Shown one piece after another: positions 9,232 to 17,640 of a stretch of 40,710 nucleotides of DNA. How positions within the stretch are numbered: the stretch's first letter is position 1; each line of letters starts with the position of its first letter. The notes under the pieces are model-generated. The model saw only the letters and a list, made by a program, of their open reading frames with translations, was not told the origin of the DNA and searched no databases. This DNA is from Candidatus Altarchaeota archaeon (GTDB lineage: Archaea; SpSt-1190; DYHY01): assembly GCA_030622515.1 (NCBI GenBank), contig JAUXGB010000002.1, positions 1 through 40,710 of the forward strand. Reading direction: 5' to 3'. A program made the translations under genes and the position numbers.

Positions 9232-9804
9232 CTTTTCAAAAACATCAACCAGCTCAACTTCAGTATCAACACAGCCGTCTTTCTTAAGCTTGACAACCTG
9301 AACAGCAAGCCCTGCTTTTTCAGCAACCGGAATCCCCAAACCCAGCTCTTTCGGGCAGGCAACGCCAATCACGGCCTTTGGCTTCGTCTTCTTGAAAACC
9401 TTGGGCACCATGCTTCCGCCGGGGAGGACGAAAGTCCCCAAGTATCCCAACTCTTTGGCCTTCTTTATTATCTTGTAAACCTGACAGCTCTTCGGGCTGC
9501 AGCTGGCGCAAACAAAACCTAAATCCGTCTTTTTGGCCTTGCATTTTCTCCTCCGCAAGCACTGCGGCAGCAGGACTATTCTCTTGTTTTTCGGGACCTT
9601 GACAAAGTTGTCAAGATGGATTTTGTTTTTCAAGTCAATGTAGGCTTCGTCAACCCGTTCCGACTCAACACCAATAGCCTGCACAGTTCTCTTTGCGGGG
9701 GAGTTTATGAAAAATGCAATTAGTTTTTGGAAGGCTTTCTTCATCAGTTTGGAACGGCGTCTGACATTTAAATAGTTACATGAAAACCCGCTGAAGCACG
9801 ACAA
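9220..9804 (-). CDS. DUF116-family protein
   Basis: 'VLLPQCLRRRKCKAK', 'CSPKSCQVYKIIKKAKELGY', 'VLPGGSMVPKVFKKTKPKAVIGVACPKEL'. Confidence 0.75.
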   Translation of the reverse strand: MSCFSGFSCNYLNVRRRSKLMKKAFQKLIAFFINSPAKRTVQAIGVESERVDEAYIDLKNKIHLDNFVKVPKNKRIVLLPQCLRRRKCKAKKTDLGFVCASCSPKSCQVYKIIKKAKELGYLGTFVLPGGSMVPKVFKKTKPKAVIGVACPKELGLGIPVAEKAGLAVQVVKLKKDGCVDTEVELVDVFEKLEL

Positions 9805-10549
9805 CGAAAACTAGGTTAACGACAGCCAAAGCAATAAGCTTGCTCACATCCCGCGTAATGTACTTGAACGCCTTGCCTCTGATTCCGTGTCTGGTAATTC
9901 CTGCCGACATTATCCCCCCAGCAATCCCTGCAATGTGGTAGGCAAGCAGCTCAGGCAAGATTAACAGGAGAAGTATCGGGCTATTTCCCGCAGGGTCAAG
10001 CGCGACCATGCCAAGAAGGACTCCTGCGACTGAAGCGTTCCAAGTGAGGACAAATGCAATGCCGCCGCCAAAGACAAGAGCCACGATGAAGGTTGAAACA
10101 AGAATCACGAGATTGCTTGCAAATGAAGTTATTGGATGGGCCTGTTCCAAAGCTGATAGCTCACTAATTCCCTCAAACTGAATTTCGAAGATGCTGTGAG
10201 CCGACGGAGGCAAGACAAAATAAAACATGGCGAAGACACAGACAATTGCAAAAAAGTAGGTAAGGAGAAACTGTATGGCCGGCTCGTGCTCTTCAAGGAA
10301 GCGACCTTCATATCCTTTTTTTGCGGCAAGGTAAGCCTTTTTTTCCTCCTTTCCAAGCACCTTTGTCAGCAAGGTGACAGTTGCAACACTTATCAGGGCA
10401 ATTGCAAAAATGCTTGCACTCTTGTTGAAGAGGGTATGGCTCATTGTCAATGCGACACAGCCAATCAGGAATGCGAAGAAGAAATCCCTGAGAAAGTCTT
10501 TTTCTGCCCACTTAGCCGAAAGGCTTGCCTCAAGTACCATATGGGACAT
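9776..10549 (-). CDS. Stage II sporulation protein M (SpoIIM)-family membrane protein
   Basis: Multiple TM segments; 'LTWNASVAGVLLGM...LLLILPELLAYHIAGIAGGIMSAG'. Confidence 0.72.
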   Translation of the reverse strand: MSHMVLEASLSAKWAEKDFLRDFFFAFLIGCVALTMSHTLFNKSASIFAIALISVATVTLLTKVLGKEEKKAYLAAKKGYEGRFLEEHEPAIQFLLTYFFAIVCVFAMFYFVLPPSAHSIFEIQFEGISELSALEQAHPITSFASNLVILVSTFIVALVFGGGIAFVLTWNASVAGVLLGMVALDPAGNSPILLLLILPELLAYHIAGIAGGIMSAGITRHGIRGKAFKYITRDVSKLIALAVVNLVFVVVLQRVFM

Positions 10550-10648
10550 AATGGGCTGTTTGGCTATAATTGAGTTGCTAGAAGCATCAACCTTTAAAAA
10601 CCCCCTCCTACCATTTAACCTCCCAATTATGATAAAAGGTGATTAAAA

Positions 10649-12295
10649 ATGACTAAGAAACTACAAGGCCAGCAGCCTATGGTTATTATGGGCGACGAAG
10701 CCCAAAGGATTCTGGGACGAGATGCCCAGAGGATGAATATTCTTGCCGCACGAGCAGTCGGCGAGGTTGTTAAGACGACATTGGGTCCAAAAGGAATGGA
10801 CAAAATGCTTGTCGACACGCTGGGTGACATTGTTGTCACAGGCGATGGTGTCACAATTCTGAAGGAAATGGAAATTGAGCACCCTGCAGCCAAGATGGTT
10901 GTGGAAGTCGCAAAGACACAGGAAGATATTGTCGGTGACGGGACAACAACAGCTGTCATCCTGACAGGCGAGCTGCTTCGCAGGGCCGAGGAACTGCTTA
11001 ACCAGAATATCCACCCTTCCATAATTGTCAACGGCTACAGGATGGCTGCAGCCAAGGCCCAGGAGGTTTTGGAGAAAAACGCACGCGACATAAAGATAAG
11101 CGACAAGAAGATATTTGTGGACATCGCAGTAACCACCATGAAGGGCAGGGTAACTGAGGCCTCAAGCGACCACCTTGCAAAACTTGTCGTTGACGGCGTC
11201 TCAAAGATTGCCGAGACGGAAAATTCCAACCCGAAAGTCAATATAGACAACCTTAAGGTTGAGAAAAAGGCAGGCGGGAGCCTGGACGACAGCGAGCTGA
11301 TTAGCGGGATAATTGTCGATAAGGAGCGGGTCCACTCAGGTATGCCAACTAGGGTGGAAAACGCAAAAATCGCCCTTGTCAACTCGGCTTTGGAGATTGA
11401 GAAGACTGAGACAGACGCCTCAATCAGGATAACTTCCCCTGAGCAGCTTGAAGCCTTCATGATGAAGGAAGAGGACATGCTTAAGAAAATGGTTGACAAG
11501 ATTGCTGCAACAGGTGCGACCGTCCTCTTTGTCCAGAAGGGAATCGACGATTTGGCCCAGCACTATCTCTCGAAGAAGGGCATCCTTGCCGTCAGGCGGG
11601 TGAAGGAAAGTGATATGACGAAATTGTCCAGAGCTACAGGCGCAAAAATTGCCACAAGCCTAGACGACCTGTCGAAAAGCGACCTTGGCCACTCAAAGAT
11701 TGTCAAGGAGGAGAAGCTTGCCGGGGACTCCATGATTTTTGTCAGGGAGTGCAGGAACCCGAAAGCCGTTACCATCCTTATCAGGGGCGGGACAGAGCAC
11801 ATTATTGACGAGGCTGAGAGAAGCATTTCCGATGCCATAAAGGTTGTTGGAAAGAGTTTCGAGGAGCATAAGATTGTTTCAGGCGGCGGAGCCCCTGAGA
11901 TAGAAGTTGCCCTCGCCCTCAAGAAGTACGCTCCAAAGGTTGGCGGAAGGGAACAGCTTGCCATTGAGGCCTTTTCTGCAGCAATGGAAATCATCCCAAG
12001 GACCCTGGCTGAGAATGGCGGCCTTGACCCTATCGACATTCTTGTAAGCCTGAAGGCGGCCCATGAGAAAGGTCAAACTGAAGCTGGTGTCGATGTGCTT
12101 GAGGGAAAGATAGCCAATCTTGGCAAGAAAGGGATTATCGAACCGCTGCTTGTGAAGACTCAGGCCATTAAGTCAGCAAGCGAGACTGCAATGATGATTC
12201 TCAAGATAGATGATGTCATTGCCGCAGGCGAACTGAAAGGAGGCGGGCCACCGCCAGGAATGCCACCCGGAATGGGCGGAATGCCCGGAATGTAG
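10649..12295 (+). CDS. Thermosome (group II chaperonin) subunit
   Basis: '[14 protein letters not shown]', '[15 protein letters not shown]', C-terminal GGMPGM tail. Confidence 0.98.
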   Translation: MTKKLQGQQPMVIMGDEAQRILGRDAQRMNILAARAVGEVVKTTLGPKGMDKMLVDTLGDIVVTGDGVTILKEMEIEHPAAKMVVEVAKTQEDIVGDGTTTAVILTGELLRRAEELLNQNIHPSIIVNGYRMAAAKAQEVLEKNARDIKISDKKIFVDIAVTTMKGRVTEASSDHLAKLVVDGVSKIAETENSNPKVNIDNLKVEKKAGGSLDDSELISGIIVDKERVHSGMPTRVENAKIALVNSALEIEKTETDASIRITSPEQLEAFMMKEEDMLKKMVDKIAATGATVLFVQKGIDDLAQHYLSKKGILAVRRVKESDMTKLSRATGAKIATSLDDLSKSDLGHSKIVKEEKLAGDSMIFVRECRNPKAVTILIRGGTEHIIDEAERSISDAIKVVGKSFEEHKIVSGGGAPEIEVALALKKYAPKVGGREQLAIEAFSAAMEIIPRTLAENGGLDPIDILVSLKAAHEKGQTEAGVDVLEGKIANLGKKGIIEPLLVKTQAIKSASETAMMILKIDDVIAAGELKGGGPPPGMPPGMGGMPGM

Positions 12296-12321
12296 GCAAT
12301 TAACCTTTCCAGAGTGACAAA

Positions 12322-12332
12322 CTTATTTAAAG
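12322..12332 (+). promoter_or_regulatory. Putative TATA/BRE promoter for an intergenic RNA
   Basis: 'cttatttaaag' about 25 nt before the structured element at 12354. Confidence 0.4.
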
Positions 12333-12353
12333 CCCGAGTTCTCTCTAGAGCTT

Positions 12354-12432
12354 GGTGATGCCTCACCAATGAGGGGAAGAGCAAAAGTTTTAAGCCACAA
12401 ACTTTCCCCCGCTCTCCCCCCACCCATTTTTT
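12354..12432 (+). ncRNA. Candidate small structured RNA: two hairpins followed by a T-run
   Basis: GGTGA-TGCC-TCACC (12354-12367); GGGGaAGAGC (12373-12382) pairs with GCTCTcCCCC (12411-12420), enclosing AAAGTTT/AAACTTT (12384-12390/12399-12405); TTTTTT 12427-12432. Confidence 0.5.
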
Positions 12433-12470
12433 AAACAAAACTTAAAACCTCCAAGTGTTTAAACTAGGAT

Positions 12471-12662
12471 ATGGCAGAAGATTGGGAGTTTATCTCCGCA
12501 GAGAGGAAAGAGAAGCTTAAGCGAAAGAAAAAGCATAAGAAAGTTGCCGCCAAGCGCCCCCCTGGAGAGTATCTTGAAGACGTCTTTGACGAAAGCAACA
12601 TAAAAGGAGACAAGAGCGATAAGCGCGACAACCTGGAAAGCTACAAACAGCTGGTCTTCTAG
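12471..12662 (+). CDS. Hypothetical small basic protein, 63 aa
   Basis: ORF with upstream cttaaaacc promoter-like element; lysine-rich. Confidence 0.5.
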   Translation: MAEDWEFISAERKEKLKRKKKHKKVAAKRPPGEYLEDVFDESNIKGDKSDKRDNLESYKQLVF

Positions 12663-12704
12663 ATTCAGAAACCCCTAAATACCCAACCTGCCTATTTTCA
12701 CAGT

Positions 12705-14006
12705 ATGCCATACTCTCCAAAAGTCAGGAAACTCCTCGGCAAGGCAAAAGAGGGCGACAAAATCCTTGTCAGTCGAAACGACAAGAGTTCCACCGGCATC
12801 CTAATGCCCTGCTCTGACTCATCTCCAGACACAATAGTCCTTAAGCTTGAAAATGGCTACAATATCTCGGTCAGAGCTTCCAACGCAAAGGTCAAGTTAA
12901 CCAAAGCCGGCCAGCCAGTCAAGGCGAAAACCGCCAAAATCTCCCACAACCCCGAACTCCCCGGCGTCGCCGTCATTGGCACAGGCGGAACAGTTGCCTC
13001 CCGAGTAAATTACAAAACCGGCGGGGTCAGCGCTGCCTTTAGCCCAACAGACCTTGTCAATTCCTCCCCAAAAATCGTCGACTTTGCCAACATTAAGACA
13101 ATTGACCTGATGAGTGTGATGAGCGAGGATTTGGAGCCAAGCGACTGGCAGAAAATCGCCAAAGCAACGGCAAAAGAGCTCGCCCACGGCGAAGGGGTCG
13201 TCCTTGCCCACGGCACCGACACTATGCACTATACAGCGGCTGCACTGTCCTTCATGCTTCAGAATCTAGGCAAGCCTGTCGTCCTGACCGGTTCCCAACG
13301 GTCGAGCGACCGCGGCTCTTCCGACACCATGCTCAACCTCTTGTGCTCAACCATTCTGGCGACCAGCGACATTGGCGAGGTAATGCTTTGCATGCACGGC
13401 ACAAGCGAAGACACCTACTGCCTTGCCCATCGGGGCACCAAGGTTCGAAAAATGCACACTGAGAGAAGGGACGCCTTCCGCTCAATAAACGACACCCCTC
13501 TTGCAAAAGTCTGGCCCGACGGCAAGCTTGAGCTGCTGCGGCAGGATTTCAACCACTCCAGCTCGAGAAAGGTCAAACTGATGGACAAGCTTGAAAAGAA
13601 GGTCGCCTTGGTAAAGGTCTACCCCGGCCTAAACCCTTCCTACATTGACCACTTCATCTCCAAAAAGTACAAGGGTTTGGTCCTCGAGGGAACCGGCTTT
13701 GGCCACGTGCCAACCAAAGGGTTGGGCAGCATTCTCAAACCAATAAAGAAAGCCATCGACGCCGGCATCAAGGTCGTAGTGACCTCCCAATGCATCTACG
13801 GACGGACCAACGCCTATGTCTACTCCAACCTGAGGAAGGTCTCCTCCCTCGGCGCCATCTACGGAGAAGACATGCTGCCCGAGGTCGCCTATGTAAAATT
13901 AATGTGGGTCCTTGCCAACTATCCAAAAGATGTCGCAGCCAAGATGAAAACCAACATCGCAGGCGAGCTCACCCAAAAAACCGCCTTTAACACCTTCTTA
14001 ATCTAA
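12705..14006 (+). CDS. gatD: Glutamyl-tRNA(Gln) amidotransferase subunit D
   Basis: 'VAVIGTGGTVASRVNYKTGGVSAAF', 'VLAHGTDTMHYTAAALSFML', 'VLTGSQRSSDRGSSD' asparaginase-like motifs. Confidence 0.96.
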   Translation: MPYSPKVRKLLGKAKEGDKILVSRNDKSSTGILMPCSDSSPDTIVLKLENGYNISVRASNAKVKLTKAGQPVKAKTAKISHNPELPGVAVIGTGGTVASRVNYKTGGVSAAFSPTDLVNSSPKIVDFANIKTIDLMSVMSEDLEPSDWQKIAKATAKELAHGEGVVLAHGTDTMHYTAAALSFMLQNLGKPVVLTGSQRSSDRGSSDTMLNLLCSTILATSDIGEVMLCMHGTSEDTYCLAHRGTKVRKMHTERRDAFRSINDTPLAKVWPDGKLELLRQDFNHSSSRKVKLMDKLEKKVALVKVYPGLNPSYIDHFISKKYKGLVLEGTGFGHVPTKGLGSILKPIKKAIDAGIKVVVTSQCIYGRTNAYVYSNLRKVSSLGAIYGEDMLPEVAYVKLMWVLANYPKDVAAKMKTNIAGELTQKTAFNTFLI

Positions 14007-14067
14007 GACCTCTCTTAAGTGGTTAAACAACGGAAATCTTTATAAACATTCTACCTTTCAGAAACTC

Positions 14068-15084
14068 ATGGCAATCGAACTGGCAAGAAAACCAACCAGA
14101 ACAGTTCTCGAAAGCGAATTTTTCGGCAGACGGGAGCTTCCTGACGCTATGAAAGCGGCAATAAAGCACGCAAAGAAGGGGGGGCTTGTCGCACCAATGT
14201 ACCTCTTGATGACACACTGGCCATACAAAGGGCTGCTGGCGGCCGGAACAGAAGAGCTTTCAGGAATCGACAAAGAAGGGGTATTCACAAATGCAGGCGA
14301 GCCTGTCGTAATAACACTCAACTACGGAAGAGACGGTAACGGCGTCCTCACTCCAAAAATCCTTAGGAAAGCACGCAAACTGCAAGAAAAAGGCCAAGGG
14401 GGCCTGAAGATAGACTATTTAGTCGACCTTGAACGCGTGTTCCCGAACCAAGACGTCATCACCAGTCTTCTTCAGGGCAAGATGCCCGACAAGACAGATA
14501 TACCATTAAGTTCCTACAATAAGCTTTGCAAGGACGGACCTCCTGTGTATAACTTCGAGCGTCACGCAATTGTCACACCGCTCAAAACGAGACAGCAAAC
14601 AACCTCGGGCTACTCTTCAATCACCGACCCCCTTGACGAGGAAGGACATATAACAGACCCGCAGGTAATACTCTACGCAGACGGAAAAAAACCAGCCGAA
14701 GCATTTATCAACAGGGCGAAAACAAACGATAGATGTCTTGGCCTTTGGCACATCTACAACGAAAAAAACTTCGACCTTGAAAAATCGCAGGGCTTTGTGA
14801 CAAGCCTTGGCTGTCACCTTTACTCCAGCCTAGGCTGCGAGCACGGCATCTTCGGCACCGGGTTTATTGGAGTGGCGCAAGATGCGCTGGCTACGTGGGA
14901 GAACGCAAGGCCCGGATTGGCTGTCAAAGACATTCTCAAAGCCGTGACTTCGAAGACAGAAAAGTTCGTCCGTCCCAAAAATCGTGAGGCTTACAACGAA
15001 GTAGTCGAGTCAGCAATTAAGGCTTCCGTGCCCCAATCGGAAGGGCCATGGCGGGACTACGTGAATTTATATCAAGCCCAATAA
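14068..15084 (+). CDS. Hypothetical protein, 338 aa
   Basis: Long ORF with upstream tttataaac element; no family recognised. Confidence 0.7.
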   Translation: MAIELARKPTRTVLESEFFGRRELPDAMKAAIKHAKKGGLVAPMYLLMTHWPYKGLLAAGTEELSGIDKEGVFTNAGEPVVITLNYGRDGNGVLTPKILRKARKLQEKGQGGLKIDYLVDLERVFPNQDVITSLLQGKMPDKTDIPLSSYNKLCKDGPPVYNFERHAIVTPLKTRQQTTSGYSSITDPLDEEGHITDPQVILYADGKKPAEAFINRAKTNDRCLGLWHIYNEKNFDLEKSQGFVTSLGCHLYSSLGCEHGIFGTGFIGVAQDALATWENARPGLAVKDILKAVTSKTEKFVRPKNREAYNEVVESAIKASVPQSEGPWRDYVNLYQAQ

Positions 15085-15095
15085 TCGAACCCCTT

Positions 15096-15112
15096 TGTTA
15101 AATGATTTAACA
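15096..15112. promoter_or_regulatory. Perfect 17-bp palindrome TGTTAAAT-G-ATTTAACA (operator candidate 1)
   Basis: Arms are exact reverse complements; upstream of gcttaaaaataac. Confidence 0.65.
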
Positions 15113-15135
15113 GAAAAGCTTAAAAATAACCTCCT

Positions 15136-15152
15136 TGTTAAATAGTTTAACA
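15136..15152. promoter_or_regulatory. Near-perfect 17-bp palindrome TGTTAAAT-A-GTTTAACA overlapping the start codon (operator candidate 2)
   Basis: Differs from copy 1 at two positions (centre and one arm base); start-to-start spacing 40 bp. Confidence 0.65.
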
Positions 15153-15505
15153 TGGGCGAGGAAGAGCTGTTTGAAAACCTGATGGAGTTCTGGCAGAGCG
15201 GAGAAGGCCTATTTAAGGAAAGAAAGTTCAACTCCGCAGCAAGCCTCTACTTCAAGGCAATAGTCGCTGCCTGCGACCTGAGCATTTTCAAGAAGCAGAC
15301 CCTTTTTGTCAAAAATCATGACCAACGGTTCAAAATCCTAAGGCTTAACTTCCCACAGGCCTATGAAATCGTAAGCGACCTCTTTTCAACATACACAAGG
15401 GGCTACCGCGCAAGGCTTGGGGAAGATGACGCAGTCAAGATGAGAGGTGGAGTTATTGAAGTTGCCAAGCTTTTCAAGATTGAGCTCAATAGCAAGGAAG
15501 ATTAA
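15152..15505 (+). CDS. HEPN-like helical protein, partner of the MNT nucleotidyltransferase
   Basis: 'FNSAASLYFKAIVAACDLSIFKKQTLFVKNHDQRFKIL' resembles archaeal HEPN-like proteins paired with MNT; no clear RX4-6H motif. Confidence 0.65.
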   Translation: MGEEELFENLMEFWQSGEGLFKERKFNSAASLYFKAIVAACDLSIFKKQTLFVKNHDQRFKILRLNFPQAYEIVSDLFSTYTRGYRARLGEDDAVKMRGGVIEVAKLFKIELNSKED

Positions 15506-15992
15506 AAATCCAAACATCAAGGACATCGTCCTCTTCGGCTCCTTTGCAAGGGGAAAGCTCCAGCCAAACGACATAGATGTCTGCCTGATTGTAGATGGAG
15601 ATATTGACACAAGCAGGCTTGAAAAGAAATTCGGAGAAAAAGTCCACCTTTCCACTCTGAAGACGTCGTCCTTTCCAAAACGCACCTTGTGGACAACCCT
15701 TCTCAACGAGGGTATCAGCCTGAAGACCGGGAAAAAATTCGCCCAAACCTTAGGCTACACCCCTTCTGTCCTCTACTGGTACGACCTGAAAGGATTCACC
15801 CAGTCTGACAAAGTCCGGTTCTTCTACGCTCTCAAGGGAAGGAACAAAAATGTAGGAATCCTCAAGCAGGTCAAGGGGACAGCCCTTGCCAAAGGCGTCT
15901 TGTCAATCCCTCCGGAACACGACAGCGAGATGCAGCAGTTCTTCCTTGACTGGAAGCTCCCTTTCAACAGGCGACCCCTTCTCTTCGCCTAA
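15447..15992 (+). CDS. MNT-type minimal nucleotidyltransferase with a C-terminal extension
   Basis: 'DIVLFGSFARGKLQPNDIDVCLIVDG' = GSFARGx(5)DID; overlaps the HEPN-like ORF by about 59 nt. Confidence 0.8.
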   Translation: MELLKLPSFSRLSSIARKIKNPNIKDIVLFGSFARGKLQPNDIDVCLIVDGDIDTSRLEKKFGEKVHLSTLKTSSFPKRTLWTTLLNEGISLKTGKKFAQTLGYTPSVLYWYDLKGFTQSDKVRFFYALKGRNKNVGILKQVKGTALAKGVLSIPPEHDSEMQQFFLDWKLPFNRRPLLFA

Positions 15993-16108
15993 GTTCAACA
16001 CGTTTTTGATTTAGTTTTCAAAAAAATCCGCCGGAAGTATATACTGGAAAACATGGATAAGACTGAACGAATGAATATATACCCAAATATAGGGTAATTT
16101 AGTGAGTT

Positions 16109-16189
16109 AGCATCCGGTGGGCAAGTTAAGTTGGGCAACTTAATTTCCGGTTAGCTGAAATCTGTTGGGCAAACAGATTCGTATTTTTT
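16109..16189 (+). ncRNA. Candidate structured RNA: tandem hairpins with GGGC(A) loops, upstream of ftsZ
   Basis: TTAAGTT-GGGC-AACTTAA (16126-16143) inside AGC..CCGG/CCGG..GCT; AATCTGTT-GGGCA-AACAGATT (16159-16179); TTTTTT 16184-16189; TATA-like gaatatatac at 16073. Confidence 0.5.
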
Positions 16190-16199
16190 GGGTTAAGAT

Positions 16200-16251
16200 A
16201 GAAGTAGCTAGACTAGTATATAGCCATTGCTATAGCGAGAACTATACTTCT
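16200..16251. promoter_or_regulatory. ftsZ promoter region with nested inverted repeats
   Basis: AGAAGTA (16200-16206)/TACTTCT (16245-16251) enclosing TATAGC-CATT-GCTATA (16219-16234); TATA-like agtatatag. Confidence 0.4.
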
Positions 16252-16276
16252 TTCTGAAAAATCTAACGATAAACCG

Positions 16277-17362
16277 ATGGGGAAGGTAAAAAAAATGGAC
16301 TTCATCATACAGAACACGGCAAATAAAGAAAGTTCTGGCTCTGACATGGATGTCGGGCAAGCCAGAATAGTTGTAATGGGATGCGGCGGTGCTGGCAACA
16401 ACACAGCTGACAGACTATACCGACTTGGCGTAAAGGGAGCAACTGTCATCGCAATAAACACTGACAAGCTCCATCTTGACGCTAGGGAGGCAGACAAAAA
16501 GCTCTTGATTGGACGAGAGCTAACTAAAGGACTCGGAGCGGGAGGCTACCCTGAAATTGGGCGAGCAGCCACGGAAGAGTCCAGGAACGACATAAAGGAC
16601 TTGCTTAGGAACGCAGACCTGACCTTTGTCACCGCAGGACTTGGTGGCGGGACAGGAACTGGCGCAGCTCCAATAGTTGCCCAGCTTGCAAAAGAGCAAG
16701 GCTCTATCGTCATTGGCGTAGTAACCATGCCGTTCAAGATGGAACGTGCAAGGATTTTCAAGGCCGAGGGCGGACTTTATGAGTTCAGGCAGATAGCTGA
16801 CACAGTTATCGTCATCGACAACAACCGGCTGGTCGAAGTCGCCGGCAAATTGCCGATAGGCCAGGCCTTTGCAGTTGCAGACGAACTGATTGCAACCATG
16901 ATAAAGGGAATTGTCGAGACAATTGCGGTACCGAGCTTAGTAAACCTAGACTATGCTGACGTGAAGGCGATTATGACCAATGGAGGCGTAGCAGTAATAG
17001 GAGTCGGTGAATCAACATCCGAAAACAAGGCGGAAGAGGCTGTAAGAAAAGCCCTAACCAACCCACTGTTGGATGTCTCCTACCAGGGAGCGACAGGCGC
17101 ACTTATCCACATTGTTGGAGGCCCTGACATGACTCTGGAGGAAACTACCCAGATTGGTGAGATGGTAGCGAAAGACCTTGACAGCTCAGCCCAGGTTATC
17201 TGGGGAGCGAGAATTGACCCAGCCCTTGAGGGGACCATCCGTGTGATGACTATCATCACAGGGGTTAAGTCACCACACATCCTTGGGCCAGTCAATGCAA
17301 GGGAGTCTTCCATCGAGACCAAGAAGACAGCCAACACCTTGGGGATACCCCTGCTGGTTTAA
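16277..17362 (+). CDS. ftsZ: Cell division protein FtsZ
   Basis: '[16 protein letters not shown]', '[22 protein letters not shown]', '[13 protein letters not shown]'. Confidence 0.97.
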   Translation: MGKVKKMDFIIQNTANKESSGSDMDVGQARIVVMGCGGAGNNTADRLYRLGVKGATVIAINTDKLHLDAREADKKLLIGRELTKGLGAGGYPEIGRAATEESRNDIKDLLRNADLTFVTAGLGGGTGTGAAPIVAQLAKEQGSIVIGVVTMPFKMERARIFKAEGGLYEFRQIADTVIVIDNNRLVEVAGKLPIGQAFAVADELIATMIKGIVETIAVPSLVNLDYADVKAIMTNGGVAVIGVGESTSENKAEEAVRKALTNPLLDVSYQGATGALIHIVGGPDMTLEETTQIGEMVAKDLDSSAQVIWGARIDPALEGTIRVMTIITGVKSPHILGPVNARESSIETKKTANTLGIPLLV

Positions 17363-17368
17363 ACTCAA

Positions 17369-17604
17369 CTTGGGCGGACGGAAGATTATTTTTAGGCCAC
17401 CCCCCTAACTTACCCCCCTCCGTCTGCCCCAAGTCTTGAGCCAGCATTATGCTCAAGCCAGCCTACCCCATCGGATAGGAGGGCGCGAGATGGGCCACCA
17501 CCCATACCAAACTGGTATACACCCCCGACCCACAAAAAGGTTGTCGAACCTTTAATTGGCGGACACCCTACTGACCCTAGGACTCCGCCAATCTTTTTAT
17601 TTTT
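17369..17604 (+). ncRNA. Candidate structured RNA or long structured 3' UTR after ftsZ, ending in a terminator-like hairpin plus T-runs (strand inferred from the T-runs)
   Basis: CTTGGGCGGACGGA/TCCGTCTGCCCCAAG; CTTGAGC/GCTCAAG; ATACCA/TGGTAT; AAAGGTT-GTCG-AACCTTT; ATTGGCGGA/TCCGCCAAT; then TTTTTATTTTT. Confidence 0.5.
17555..17604 (+). terminator. Hairpin plus T-tract, putative terminator
   Basis: 9-bp perfect stem ATTGGCGGA (17555-17563)/TCCGCCAAT (17584-17592) followed by TTTTTATTTTT (17594-17604). Confidence 0.5.
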
Positions 17605-17640
17605 CAAAAGCCTTAAAAAGCCAGCACTTTTTAGTGGTCT

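Noticed and set aside
10627-12039. Long minus-strand ORFs antisense to the thermosome gene (134, 154 and 158 aa)
   Set aside because: They mirror the codon structure of a confident gene and have low-complexity Ser/Ile-rich translations; typical shadow ORFs.
15152-16189. Type III (protein-RNA) toxin-antitoxin system made of the HEPN-like gene and the downstream tandem hairpins
   Set aside because: The MNT partner already explains the HEPN-like gene, and the hairpins are only two, not an antitoxin repeat array; no evidence beyond proximity.
17430-17560. tRNA-like look on the minus strand (TACCAGTTTGGTA resembling a D-arm; GGTTCGACAACC resembling a T-arm; GAGCATAATGCTGGCTC resembling an anticodon arm)
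   Set aside because: Loop lengths, U33 and acceptor pairing do not fit; the T-arm-like segment is a 7-bp stem with a 4-nt loop.
17400-17600. RNase P RNA identity for the post-ftsZ region (minus GGGTAGGCTGGCTTGAGC resembles part of the E. coli RNase P RNA)
   Set aside because: Universal GAGGAAAGUC- and ACAGAANNNGGCUUA-type motifs are missing; kept only as an unclassified structured candidate.
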